64,000 nucleotides of DNA from Kuafuiihalomonas sp039024635 (GCA_039024635.1 JBCCQA010000006.1:124001-188000); one strand, 5' to 3'; shown: positions 44,294 to 52,788, numbered from the stretch's first letter. Notes: generated from the sequence alone by a model not told the origin. Made by a program: numbers and translations.

Positions 44294-45145
44294 ATGAGCG
44301 AGTTTCAGCCCCTAGTCCTGGTCGTGGCCCTTGGCGCCGTCATCGCCGCCTTCTTCTTCTGGCGAAAGTCTCAGGCTATGGAGTCGGACCTCACCGACGC
44401 TCGGGGTGCGGCCGAGCAGGCCGACAAGGCCAAAAAGGAAGCCTTGGCGGAGACCAAGCGAAAGGCTGAGGAGCTGGACAAGGCCCGGAACCAAGCCCGG
44501 GAGTCGAAGAACAAGCTCGAGCGACTAAAGAAGGAGCGTCACGAGGCCAAGCAACAGGCTGCGCCCAAGGCCCAAGAAGACTTGCCCCAGGATCCGGGCG
44601 GGGCCTCGGCGGTGCGCATCGCCGACTCGGCCCTGGAAGCCTCCTTTCGAGAAAAGCGGACGGCCTACGAAAAGCGGATCGACGATCTGAAGAAGAGGGT
44701 GTCGGACCTGCAGGACAAGGAGCAGAAGCGCAAGGCGGAGACGGAGCGGGCCGCCCAGCGGCTCATGGCCCAAGCGGGCGCCGAAGAGGACGAGCTGTCG
44801 TCTGGGCCCGTCTCAGCGGAAGCTTCGGTCGAAGCGCTGACGCAACAGCTCCAGGCGCTTCAACGAGCCGCCACCCAACGTGAACGAGAGCTCTCAAGGT
44901 CCTTGAAGAAGGCCGAGAGCGACGCCCGCGCGGCTTCGCGCCGAGCATCCGGCCACCAGGCCAACTATCAGGTCATCAAGGGCCAGCTCGAAATGGTCGA
45001 AGACCGCCTCGCCGAGGTCCGTCGAAAGTACGAGGGTGCCAAGCGCCCGAGCGAGCTTCGGAATCTCCCCGAAGCGGAGGGCGAAGCGCCCGCCACGGAG
45101 CCGACGACGGCGGAGCCGGTGGCGGCGACCGAAGCCGAACCCTGA
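44294..45145 (+). CDS. Membrane-anchored coiled-coil protein
   Basis: 283 residues. One N-terminal membrane helix (LVLVVALGAVIAAFFFW) is followed by almost uninterrupted coiled coil rich in Lys, Glu and Ala (about residues 28-100, 115-165 and 180-245). The tail is acidic and proline/alanine/threonine-rich (GEAPATEPTTAEPVAATEAEP). No domain is recognised. With the anchor at the N-terminus and a charged coil, it probably projects into the cytoplasm as a structural or polarity-type protein; that is inference from composition. It is divergent from the kinase gene and converges with plsY. Confidence 0.7.
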   Translation: MSEFQPLVLVVALGAVIAAFFFWRKSQAMESDLTDARGAAEQADKAKKEALAETKRKAEELDKARNQARESKNKLERLKKERHEAKQQAAPKAQEDLPQDPGGASAVRIADSALEASFREKRTAYEKRIDDLKKRVSDLQDKEQKRKAETERAAQRLMAQAGAEEDELSSGPVSAEASVEALTQQLQALQRAATQRERELSRSLKKAESDARAASRRASGHQANYQVIKGQLEMVEDRLAEVRRKYEGAKRPSELRNLPEAEGEAPATEPTTAEPVAATEAEP

Positions 45146-45196
45146 GAGCGAGCCGAAGCTGCAGACGCAAAGGTCTGTCCGGGCGCCTGTCGACCC

Positions 45197-45760
45197 TCAG
45201 GAGACGGGGCGGAAACGACGGCGGATGTTGCCGATGTGCCGAACGAAGATGAGGACAGCCATGGCGCTTGCAAGCGCGCGCTCGCCCGAACTGTGGGGCA
45301 GCCACCAGACGTAGCCAACCAGGGTCGCCGCAGCGAGAAGGGAGCCAAAGCCCACCGCCCGCACTATCAGCAAACCCGCCAAGAAGGCGACGGTGGCCGC
45401 ACCCAAGGCGGCCGGCGCCAAGACAGCAAAGACGCCCGCCGAAGTGGCGACGCCCTTTCCCCCTCGAAACCCGAGAAAGGGCGAGAAGACATGGCCGACG
45501 ATCGCCGCGCCGCCGACAGCCGGGGCCCAAGCGGGCGCAGACTCCAAAGCCAACCAGCACGGAATCGCACCTTTGGCCGCGTCCAGGATCAGAACAAGGA
45601 TGCCCCAAGCTCGGCCCACGACACGTCCCACGTTCGTAGCGCCGGTGTTTCCGCTCCCCGACTCCTGAATGTCGTGCCCGAGGGCCCTCGCAATCATGAC
45701 CCCGAAGGGGAGACCGCCGGCCAAGTAGGCACCGACGACGAGGACGTACACCGGGAGCAC
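45197..45760 (-). CDS. plsY: Glycerol-3-phosphate acyltransferase PlsY
   Basis: 187 residues, multi-pass membrane protein. PlsY transfers the acyl group of acyl-phosphate to glycerol-3-phosphate, the first step of membrane phospholipid synthesis. Motifs are intact: GSGNTGATNVGR (motif 1), FLGFRGGKGVAT (motif 2, glycine-rich phosphate loop) and the C-terminal FVRHIGNIRR (motif 3). GTG start. It follows the Yip1-like gene by 10 bp and is the last gene of a dinB-yip1-plsY minus-strand run. Confidence 0.95.
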   Translation of the reverse strand: MLPVYVLVVGAYLAGGLPFGVMIARALGHDIQESGSGNTGATNVGRVVGRAWGILVLILDAAKGAIPCWLALESAPAWAPAVGGAAIVGHVFSPFLGFRGGKGVATSAGVFAVLAPAALGAATVAFLAGLLIVRAVGFGSLLAAATLVGYVWWLPHSSGERALASAMAVLIFVRHIGNIRRRFRPVS

Positions 45761-45770
45761 CCCAGGATCG

Positions 45771-46385
45771 CTACGCCAGCAGGACGATCGGGAACAGACC
45801 GAGAATCCCCAAAGTGACGGCCAGGCAGGCCCCCGCCTCGAGGCGGGTCAGACCGCCACGCACGCGAAGCGCGACGACCAGGGCCCGAACGACCCCGGCC
45901 AGGCCCAGCAGCGGGCCGATGATGGGGAGCAAACCCAGGAGCATGGGGGTCGAGGCGAAGGCAATGAGCCGTAGGACGGACCTGGACCGAATGCGCCGAG
46001 CCCCGAAAGAGCTCCCGAGGGCGAAACTCATCCCGCCGAGGAAGGCCATGCCGAGGGCGACGAGGAAGGCCATCCCCAAGGTCAGCTCCAGCAAGACCAG
46101 CGGGGCCGAGATCGTGCTTCCGCTGGATACGGCGAGCAGGGTGCCGATGAGGCCGTGGACGAGCGCCGTTCCCAGCGCCCCGACCAGGGGGATCCAGCCT
46201 GCACCGTCCGGCTGATCGAGGGCGACCCGGCCGAAGAAAGGCCCGGGGCTTCGCATGACCTCCTTGAAGGTCATGAGCCAGCGCTGCCCAGGAGAGAGAA
46301 AGAGGTCGTCCCAGGGCACAGGCGGCAAAGGGACGAAGACCGGCTGACGGGGGTCGCGAGTGCGGGTGGAGGCGGGCGCGGTCAT
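45771..46385 (-). CDS. Yip1-family membrane protein
   Basis: 204 residues. The cytosolic N-terminus has the short amphipathic RWLMTFKEVMRSPGPFF segment that precedes the first helix in bacterial YIP1 (DUF1282-like) proteins. About five hydrophobic helices follow (LVHGLIGTLLAV, LVLLELTLGMAFLVALGMAFL, LRLIAFASTPMLLGLLPIIGP, LAVTLGILGLFPIVLLA). FASTPMLLGLLPIIG is the conserved 'YASxPxll' region. The function of bacterial Yip1 proteins is not established. It lies between dinB and plsY on the same strand. Confidence 0.78.
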   Translation of the reverse strand: MTAPASTRTRDPRQPVFVPLPPVPWDDLFLSPGQRWLMTFKEVMRSPGPFFGRVALDQPDGAGWIPLVGALGTALVHGLIGTLLAVSSGSTISAPLVLLELTLGMAFLVALGMAFLGGMSFALGSSFGARRIRSRSVLRLIAFASTPMLLGLLPIIGPLLGLAGVVRALVVALRVRGGLTRLEAGACLAVTLGILGLFPIVLLA

Positions 46386-46460
46386 TTCTCCAGGCTCGAC
46401 CTTATCATCGGCCAGCCTCGGACCTTCTGGAGGCGGCGACCCAAAAACGCAGGCGGGACA

Positions 46461-47516
46461 TCATTCCCGGCCGAAGAGCGACAGCTGTTCGCCCGTACGA
46501 GGACTCAGGCCGCTTACCGATACGCCGAGGAGTCGGACGGGTCGACGGCCGGCCTCGGTATCCTCCAAGAGCCGAAGCGCCAGACGCGTGATCTCTGCCT
46601 CATCGCTGACGTGGGCCTGGGTCCGAGAACGGGTCACGGTCTTGAAGTTGGCATAGCGGACCTTGAGCACAACGGTTCGCCCCTCCAAGCGCCGCTTGTG
46701 AAGAGCTGCGGCAACCTCCTGGGCCAAGCGCCGGATCACCGCCTCAATTTCGTCTCGTTGGCGCAGGTCCTTCGGGAAGGTCCGTTCGGCGCCCCGGCTC
46801 TTCGGAGCTCGATCGGGCACGACCGGCCTGTCGTCCTGTCCATGGGCCAGCTCCAAGAGGCCCGCCCCGTGGCGACCGAAGAGCTTGACCATCCCTTCGC
46901 CGCGGTCCCGAACGTCTCCGATGGTCTTTAGGCCGGCCTCTTCCAGGCGCTGCGCCGTCTTGGGTCCCACGCCCCAAAGTCGACGCACCGGCAGCTCAGT
47001 GAGTAGCTCCCGGACTTCGGAGGGCCGAACGACCACCAAGCCGTCGGGCTTATCCAGGTCGCTGGCCAGCTTGGCCACGAACTTGTTCGGCCCCACTCCG
47101 GCCGAAGCCGTCAGTCCGGTCTGCTCTCGAATCTGCCGCTTCAGCCGTCGAGCGATGCGCTCTGGCGCCTCGGACCGCTCGCTCACGTCGAGAAAGGCCT
47201 CGTCAAGGGAGAGGGGCTCGACGAGGTCCGTCACCTCTAGGAACAGCCGGCGGATGACCTTGCTGACCTCGGCGTACTTGGCGAAGTCAGGGGGAACGAA
47301 GACCGCTTCCGGGCATAGTCGGGCCGCCCGAGCGCAGGGCATGGCCGAACGTATTCCGTAGCCCCGGGCCTCGTAGGACGCCGCCGCTACCACGCCACGG
47401 CCCTCCGGTCGACCGCCGACCACCACTGGGCGCCCCTTCAGCTCCGGCCGGTCCCTCTGCTCCACCGACGCATAGAACGCGTCCATGTCCACGTGGATGA
47501 TGGCCCGCTTGGACAC
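46461..47516 (-). CDS. dinB: DNA polymerase IV (Y-family)
   Basis: About 351 residues from the GTG at 47516. Translesion polymerase: the catalytic carboxylates are in HVDMDAFYASVEQ and in LSLDEAFLDV. The thumb has the helix-hairpin-helix RLWGVGPKTAQRLEEAG. The little-finger domain follows, and the extreme C-terminus QLSLFGRE is a beta-clamp-binding motif (QLSLF). An ATG at 47546 would add ten residues but would run into the palindrome and towards fbp. It is divergent from fbp across 36 bp that consist mostly of one 18-bp palindrome, a candidate control site for this usually damage-inducible gene. Confidence 0.93.
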   Translation of the reverse strand: MSKRAIIHVDMDAFYASVEQRDRPELKGRPVVVGGRPEGRGVVAAASYEARGYGIRSAMPCARAARLCPEAVFVPPDFAKYAEVSKVIRRLFLEVTDLVEPLSLDEAFLDVSERSEAPERIARRLKRQIREQTGLTASAGVGPNKFVAKLASDLDKPDGLVVVRPSEVRELLTELPVRRLWGVGPKTAQRLEEAGLKTIGDVRDRGEGMVKLFGRHGAGLLELAHGQDDRPVVPDRAPKSRGAERTFPKDLRQRDEIEAVIRRLAQEVAAALHKRRLEGRTVVLKVRYANFKTVTRSRTQAHVSDEAEITRLALRLLEDTEAGRRPVRLLGVSVSGLSPRTGEQLSLFGRE

Positions 47517-47534
47517 GGCCAGACAGGAAAGGCT

Positions 47535-47552
47535 CTTGCTTCGCAAAGCAAG
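47535..47552. promoter_or_regulatory. 18-bp palindrome filling the dinB-fbp gap
   Basis: CTTGCTT-CGCA-AAGCAAG is a perfect 7-bp inverted repeat with a 4-bp centre. It sits 18 bp from the dinB start and directly abuts the fbp ATG. It could be an SOS-type operator for dinB or an RNA hairpin masking the fbp start. It does not match the LexA boxes I know from other phyla. Confidence 0.5.
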
Positions 47553-48578
47553 ATGACCGAGCCGTGGAACGTGGCGTCGACGAAGAACTCAACCACCCTG
47601 ACGCAACACATCCTCAGGAAGCAGACGCTCCATCCGGACGCCCGGGGTCAGCTGAGCGCCCTCCTGACCCAGATTGGCGTGGCCGGGAAACTGATTCAGG
47701 CCCAAGTCCGCCGGGCCGGATTGATAGAAATCTGGGGCAAGACCGGAGATACCAACGTTCAAGGTGAGTCGGTGCAGATCCTCGATCGGCTGGCCCAAGA
47801 CGACCTCGTCGACGTACTTGGGCGCTCGGGCTGTGTGGCTGCGATGGCCTCCGAGGAGGAGCACGACATCATCGAGGTCCGACCCGACGACGCCGGCGAC
47901 TACGTCGTCCTCTTCGACCCTCTCGACGGCTCTTCCAACATCGACTGCAACGTCAGCATTGGGACCATCTTCTCCATCTATCGTCGCAAGGATCCGAACG
48001 AGGTGTTCCGGACCGACGTCCTCCGTCCGGGCCGGGAGCAGGTGGCGGCAGGCTACATCGTCTATGGATCTTCAACCGTGCTGGTCTACTCCGACGGGAG
48101 CGGGGTCGACTGCTTCACCCTCGACCCCGGGGCGGGGGAGTACTTCCTGACCCGAGCCAGAATCCGGATGCCGGAGAAGACTTCGGTCCTCTCTTTCAAC
48201 GACTGCAATCGCCCCTACTGGCCGGCCTGGGTCCAACCGCTGATCGACGAGGTGATTGGACGCAACGACGCCAACAAGCGAAGGGTGAGCGGCCGACACA
48301 TCGGCTCTCTTGTCGCCGACTTCCACCGAAACCTCATCTACGGAGGCCTGTATCTGTATCCGGCCGACAGCCGGACGCCGAACGGAAAGCTCCGGGTGCT
48401 CTACGAGTGCAACCCCCTCGCCTTCATCGCCGAGGCGGCCGGGGGCGCTGCCTCGGACGGGACCCAACGGATCCTCGACATCGAACCGAAGGGCCTGCAC
48501 GACCGGACCGGCCTCATCATCGGCCCCAAGGCCGACGTCGAGCTGGCCGAACGCCTGGTTCGGCAGGCTCGTGCTTGA
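47553..48578 (+). CDS. fbp: Fructose-1,6-bisphosphatase class I
   Basis: About 341 residues. It removes the 1-phosphate from fructose-1,6-bisphosphate in gluconeogenesis. The metal-binding hallmark DPLDGSSNIDCNVSIGTIFS is intact, preceded by MASEEEHDI (Glu ligands) and followed by the substrate loop RYVGSLVAD-like RHIGSLVADFHR and NGKLRVLYECNPLAFI...AGG. I start at the ATG at 47553; a GTG at 47571 is an alternative that would leave the adjacent palindrome 18 bp upstream. Its 3' end overlaps the mutH start by eight bases. Confidence 0.95.
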   Translation: MTEPWNVASTKNSTTLTQHILRKQTLHPDARGQLSALLTQIGVAGKLIQAQVRRAGLIEIWGKTGDTNVQGESVQILDRLAQDDLVDVLGRSGCVAAMASEEEHDIIEVRPDDAGDYVVLFDPLDGSSNIDCNVSIGTIFSIYRRKDPNEVFRTDVLRPGREQVAAGYIVYGSSTVLVYSDGSGVDCFTLDPGAGEYFLTRARIRMPEKTSVLSFNDCNRPYWPAWVQPLIDEVIGRNDANKRRVSGRHIGSLVADFHRNLIYGGLYLYPADSRTPNGKLRVLYECNPLAFIAEAAGGAASDGTQRILDIEPKGLHDRTGLIIGPKADVELAERLVRQARA

Positions 48579-49224
48579 GCTAGGGGTCCCACCGAGGAGC
48601 GAAGCCGAGCTCATGGCCCGGGCCGATGCCTTGGCCTCGATGCCCCTGAGCGTCCTGGCGGATCTGCTGGGTCGGCGGCTCCCGCGAGACACGACCCGAG
48701 ACAAAGGCTTCGTGGGCACCCTTGTGGAGCAGGCCTTGGGCGCCACGGCCGAGAACCGCTCGGTGCCCGACTTCGAACGCCTGGGCGTGGAGCTGAAGAC
48801 CGTTCCCGTACAGGCCGAGCGTCCCAAGGAATCCACGTTCGTTTGCACGGCCACGCCGAGAGAAGCGGAAACCCGAAGCTGGGCCGACTCCGCCCTACAC
48901 CACAAGACACGTCGAATCCTGTGGGTCCCAGTGGAAGCCGACCCGCAGCTTCCGCTCGGCGTGAGGCGACTGGGGGCCCCCCTTCTTTGGAGCCCCAGCG
49001 CTGAGCAGGATCAGCAGATTGAGGAGGACTGGACCCAACTGGCCAAGGGTTCCTGGCAACAGCTCAGCGCTAGGGAAGGGGTACTCGTTCAGCTACGCCC
49101 CAAAGCGGCCCACGGCCGGATCCGGCGGGCCGACGACGAAGTACCTCGCGCTTGGTACTTCCGTCGGCGCTTCGTGATGGCCCTGTTCGAGGCGGCCTTC
49201 CTGGAGCACAGTCCCGAGCCGTGA
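48571..49224 (+). CDS. mutH: MutH-like DNA mismatch repair endonuclease
   Basis: About 217 residues, close to E. coli MutH (229). MutH nicks the unmethylated strand at hemimethylated GATC during mismatch repair. Catalytic D67, E74 and K76 are in VPDFERLGVELKT (family DxnExK). Further family blocks are RDKGFVGTLVEQALGA, ESTFVCTA, LGAPLLWSPSAEQDQQIEEDW, LRPKAAHGR and WYFRRRF with the conserved Tyr. The GTG at 48571 makes the N-terminus align with the family from PPRSEAELMARADAL; an ATG at 48613 would drop that helix. It overlaps fbp by eight bases. No dam, mutS or mutL is in the window. Confidence 0.85.
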   Translation: MLELGVPPRSEAELMARADALASMPLSVLADLLGRRLPRDTTRDKGFVGTLVEQALGATAENRSVPDFERLGVELKTVPVQAERPKESTFVCTATPREAETRSWADSALHHKTRRILWVPVEADPQLPLGVRRLGAPLLWSPSAEQDQQIEEDWTQLAKGSWQQLSAREGVLVQLRPKAAHGRIRRADDEVPRAWYFRRRFVMALFEAAFLEHSPEP

Positions 49225-49257
49225 CCTGACGTCAGCCTCGTGTTTTCATAGGGCTGG

Positions 49258-50337
49258 ATGTCTTCGCGTCGCGTCGTCCTCAAGGTCCGAGCAGAAGCGG
49301 GCTGCCCTCTCTTTCAGGCCGGGGACCACATGGTGCTGGACCTGCCGGGCGTCGACGTCGGCGCCTCGGCCGGAATCTGCGCCCTCACGATCGGAAAGTT
49401 CTTGTCCGAAACGGACGCCGGCGCCTGCGAGTCCACGCTGTCTCCCTTGGCGAAAGGTGAGTTCCGCTGCCCCCGGGCCAAGATGCCCGTCATCTTCGAC
49501 GTCGAAGCCGTACCTGAGAAGAACGAGCCCGACATCAGAGTAAGCAACCTGCGGGAGGACATTCCCGCCGCCGTGAAGCACCTGCGCAGCATCCCCATTT
49601 TTCGAGCTCTCCCCGCCACCTTCCTTGCCCAGTTGGCCCACCGCATTCGCGTCGAGGAGTACGGCATGGGTCAGACCGTCCTTCAGAAAGGCCACTTGGC
49701 CCCCGCGTTCTTCGTGGTCGTCTCCGGTAGCGCCGAGGTGGTCGCCTTTGCCGAAGAGGAAGTCTCGGCCGTGGTCCGGGCCCTGAAGGAGAAGGACTGC
49801 TTCGGCGAGATGTCGCTACTCACCGGTGCGCCCGCGGCCGCCAGCGTCATCTCTACTTCTGATCTCCGGGTCTATTCCATCTCCAAGGAAGACTTCGACC
49901 AGATGCTGCGCGAAAACCCATTCATGGCCAGCCGATTCACCCGGCTGATGGCTTCCCGACTGCTCGCCGCCAACTTCCTCCTCGTGAAGGAAGGATCAAA
50001 GTCCTTCTCGGGCAAGCTGTCGGTCATGAGTCTGCCGACCGTGGTCCAGGTCCTGAGCGAATCGAGCCGTTCTGGAACCCTGATCATGGAGACTTACGAC
50101 GGCAAGAAGGGGAAGATCGGCTTCTCGGAGGGGCGCATCTACGAATCGAGCGTTGGCGCCTTGGAAGGAGAAGAGGCCTTCTATGAGCTGCTGCGCTGGC
50201 GAAACGGAGACTTCTGGCTCGACCCGCGGGCCGTGCCGGCCGAGGACCTCATCAAGACCGGTGTGATGGGCCTGATGCTGGAGGGGATGCGCCGCATGGA
50301 CGAGTCCGCCCGCGCCGGTCTCGGCGCCATGTCGTGA
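49258..50337 (+). CDS. Regulator: TIGR04076-like + cyclic-nucleotide-binding + DUF4388 (PATAN) domains
   Basis: 359 residues. Residues 1-90 resemble the small Cys-containing TIGR04076 family (Cys16, 41, 57, 71). Residues about 112-235 are a cyclic-nucleotide-binding fold with the phosphate cassette FGEMSLLTGAPAAASV; the Arg that normally contacts the cyclic phosphate (PRxA) is replaced. Residues about 248-345 are a DUF4388/PATAN domain (FSGKLSVMSLPTVVQVLSES; GKIGFSEGRIYES), common in myxobacterial signalling proteins. No DNA-binding domain is seen, so it may control a partner protein. Its stop overlaps the GTG of the next gene. Confidence 0.8.
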   Translation: MSSRRVVLKVRAEAGCPLFQAGDHMVLDLPGVDVGASAGICALTIGKFLSETDAGACESTLSPLAKGEFRCPRAKMPVIFDVEAVPEKNEPDIRVSNLREDIPAAVKHLRSIPIFRALPATFLAQLAHRIRVEEYGMGQTVLQKGHLAPAFFVVVSGSAEVVAFAEEEVSAVVRALKEKDCFGEMSLLTGAPAAASVISTSDLRVYSISKEDFDQMLRENPFMASRFTRLMASRLLAANFLLVKEGSKSFSGKLSVMSLPTVVQVLSESSRSGTLIMETYDGKKGKIGFSEGRIYESSVGALEGEEAFYELLRWRNGDFWLDPRAVPAEDLIKTGVMGLMLEGMRRMDESARAGLGAMS

Positions 50338-51263
50338 AACCGCCTCGCTTGAAGCTCGCTCGGCGACCAACCCCCCTCGAACCCTTCCCCCTGGACGGCG
50401 AACGGACCGTACTGATCAAGCGGGACGACCTCACCGGCGTCGGGCTGAGCGGCAACAAAGTGCGCAAACTCGACTACCTGCTGGCCGAGGCCCAGGGTGT
50501 GCGCCGGGTCGTGACTTGTGGAGGCGTCAACTCTAATCACGCTCGAGCCACCGCCATCGCTTGCGCTCAACTCGGCCTGAAGTGTCGGCTCGTCCTTCGG
50601 GGAGAAGACCGAAGGCCGCCCACCGGCAACCTTCTCCTCAGCCGCTACGTCGGGGCCGACGTTCGCTTCATCAGCCCCGACGAGTGGAAGAACGTCGACG
50701 CCATCATGGCGGAAGAGGCAGGCGAGGATGCCTACGTCATTCCCGAAGGGGGTTCCAATGGTCTGGGATGCCTTGGCTACGTCGACGCGGCCGTGGAGAT
50801 ACTCGATGTGCTGGGGACGCGGCTGAGCCGCGTGGTCCACGCCGTGGGGAGTGGCGGCACGACGGCCGGCCTGGCCCTGGGCATGGCCAGGGCCAGAAGA
50901 GACGACGTCGAGGTGCTGGGTGTCTGCGTATGCGACGATGCGGCCTACTTCGACCGACGCATTCGCACCATCCTGGACGACGCCCTGAGCCGAGGCTTGG
51001 CCACCGAAGCCGAAGTGAAGGCGGCTCGCTGGCGCATCGAAGAGAACTTCGTGGGACCGGGCTATGCCCAGACCGACGAGACGGCCATGGTCGAGCTACG
51101 CGGGCTGGCCCGGCGGGGGCTGATCTTGGACCCGGTCTACTCGGGCAAGGCTTTCCGCGCCCTGTCCACTTTGCCGGGCGTCGAGGGCGACACCGTCTTC
51201 ATCCACACGGGCGGCATCTTCGAGCTGTTCGCCTTTGCCGACCGAATCGAAGGGTCCTCATAG
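50334..51263 (+). CDS. PLP-dependent D-cysteine desulfhydrase / ACC deaminase-family enzyme
   Basis: 309 residues from a GTG that overlaps the preceding stop (GTGA). Fold type II PLP enzyme: the Schiff-base lysine is in LSGNKVRKLDY (Lys42), followed by the GVNSNHARATA loop and the phosphate cup GSGGTTAGLALG. The closest named group is D-cysteine desulfhydrase (D-cysteine to pyruvate, H2S and ammonia), with ACC deaminase as the main alternative. Active-site residues that separate the two cannot be judged by eye. It converges with the DHH gene, overlapping by six bases. Confidence 0.82.
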   Translation: MKPPRLKLARRPTPLEPFPLDGERTVLIKRDDLTGVGLSGNKVRKLDYLLAEAQGVRRVVTCGGVNSNHARATAIACAQLGLKCRLVLRGEDRRPPTGNLLLSRYVGADVRFISPDEWKNVDAIMAEEAGEDAYVIPEGGSNGLGCLGYVDAAVEILDVLGTRLSRVVHAVGSGGTTAGLALGMARARRDDVEVLGVCVCDDAAYFDRRIRTILDDALSRGLATEAEVKAARWRIEENFVGPGYAQTDETAMVELRGLARRGLILDPVYSGKAFRALSTLPGVEGDTVFIHTGGIFELFAFADRIEGSS

Positions 51264-52154
51264 CGAAGGCGTCAAGGCCGTGAGAAGGGCATCGAGACTG
51301 GTCTTGCCCCAGGCAAAGCCTCGCTGACCCTTTAGACCGGGCACCCGACGCAGATCGATGCCCTTCGGTCCTTCGTCGTGAAAAGTAGCGACGGTGAAAT
51401 GACCCTTCTCGTCGATGGCCGCGACCCGAGCCCGCTTCTCCATTTCACGAAGCAGGAACTTCTTGTCCGACTTTTCGACGTTCTTATTCAGCTCCAGGAG
51501 AAGAAGCTCGGGATGGGGCCGAGTCAGCCCTTCGAAGTAGGTGTCACGTAGCCGCTCTTGCCGCTGGACCTGGCCTTGGGCCAGCCCCTCCAGCTGGTCG
51601 CGCAGAGCCGGCGGCTCCTTTCCGTCCACCAGGCTTCGAACGATGGAGAAAAGCAGATCGATGTACTGGGCGCTTCGTAGTCGCACGGAAGCTTCGTCCA
51701 TGGCCCACGCCAGTCGACGGCCGCGCTCGGACACCTCGAAGCCGTGTCCAGGCGCATCGGCCCAACGGGCGTCCTCGTCCGCCTCTTCGTAGGGAGGATG
51801 GCCCTTCAGCAGGAACTTGGCCGCCGCAACGCAGCCGTCGAAGTCGGCGTGGGCCCATAGATGCTCGACCGGCTGGGCGCGCTCACAGATCTCCAGGTCC
51901 ACGAGCTGAGGACAGGCTCTGGCCACGACCTTGGGAACGAGACGAAAGCGTGGATCGTCCTGGTAGCGGGGCCAAACTTCGTGATCGTGATGATCGATCC
52001 ACATCGAGAGGCGATCGCCCATGGCCTCGATGAAGGGCTGCGTGACCCGCTGGAAGGCATCGCCGTTCGCGAAAGCGAGGTCAACCAGGGCGATGCGCCC
52101 CTTCTCGGGTAGTTCGGGGAGTTCCTGGGGACGGGCGACGAACCGCAGCTTCAC
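51258..52154 (-). CDS. DHH-family phosphoesterase-like protein
   Basis: 298 residues. The motif MWIDHHDHEVW and a later HADFDGCVAA resemble the metal-binding blocks of DHH/DHHA1 phosphoesterases (NrnA or RecJ-like, acting on short oligonucleotides or cyclic dinucleotides). The first DxD block appears as ALVDLAFANGD. The C-terminal part (MEKRARVAAIDEKGHFTVATF...GIDLRRVPG) could be the DHHA1-like domain. The match is clear at the DHH motif but the rest is divergent, so the substrate is uncertain. It is a single gene between two plus-strand units. Confidence 0.7.
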   Translation of the reverse strand: MKLRFVARPQELPELPEKGRIALVDLAFANGDAFQRVTQPFIEAMGDRLSMWIDHHDHEVWPRYQDDPRFRLVPKVVARACPQLVDLEICERAQPVEHLWAHADFDGCVAAAKFLLKGHPPYEEADEDARWADAPGHGFEVSERGRRLAWAMDEASVRLRSAQYIDLLFSIVRSLVDGKEPPALRDQLEGLAQGQVQRQERLRDTYFEGLTRPHPELLLLELNKNVEKSDKKFLLREMEKRARVAAIDEKGHFTVATFHDEGPKGIDLRRVPGLKGQRGFAWGKTSLDALLTALTPSL

Positions 52155-52232
52155 TGCCGCTAGGTTCGCCTGACGGGCGGCGATTGAGAAGCAGAGCTTG
52201 TCTTCTGAGGTCTGGGCGCTTCAGATCACGGA

Positions 52233-52781
52233 ATGGTGAAGTGGCTGCGATTGGTCGGGATCAGCGTGGGTTTGATTCTCGGTGTCCTCGTCATCCTCTT
52301 CCTGGCCTACTTCTTGCCGTCGGCCAAGAAGGTCGTGATCACCGGGACCGAGGTCAAACGAATGGACGTGCGCCCGACGCCCGAAGCTGGTTCAGCGACC
52401 CGAGACGTTCGCTACATCGTGACGCGAACCTTGGAAGGCAACACCTTGGTCTTTCGAAACGAAGACACAGGCTGGGGCTGGCCGCCCTACTTCAAGTTCG
52501 ATAGCGGCGACTTGATGGGGGAGGCCGTCAACCTGAAGGGCGAACAAGCGGATGCCGTGGTCTTGATCCGCTACTACGGCTGGCGCTTCAGCTTCCTGGA
52601 CCAGTACCCAAACGTCCTCTCATTGCGACTGGTGGCCCCTGACCACGTCTACGTGCCGAGGGTCGCCATATCGGTCCTGGTCGTCCTTCTCGGCTTGGGC
52701 GCTTATCTCGCTTTCGTTCTCTGGCGGGCCCGACGGCGGTGGCGCGCCAAACGAGCGGCCAAGAAGGCTGCGGAAAGCTAG
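52233..52781 (+). CDS. DUF1523 family membrane protein
   Basis: 182 residues. One N-terminal membrane helix (LVGISVGLILGVLVILFLAYFL) and one near the C-terminus (VAISVLVVLLGLGAYLAFVLW) flank a periplasmic domain. That domain has the DUF1523 hallmarks: VITGTEVKRMDVRP, ATRDVRYIVTRT, FRNEDTGWGWPPYFKFDSGD and IRYYGWRFSFLDQYPNV. The end is strongly basic (RARRRWRAKRAAKKAAES), probably cytoplasmic. The function of the family is not known. It converges with cysK, leaving seven bases between. Confidence 0.87.
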   Translation: MVKWLRLVGISVGLILGVLVILFLAYFLPSAKKVVITGTEVKRMDVRPTPEAGSATRDVRYIVTRTLEGNTLVFRNEDTGWGWPPYFKFDSGDLMGEAVNLKGEQADAVVLIRYYGWRFSFLDQYPNVLSLRLVAPDHVYVPRVAISVLVVLLGLGAYLAFVLWRARRRWRAKRAAKKAAES

Positions 52782-52788
52782 GGGTGTC

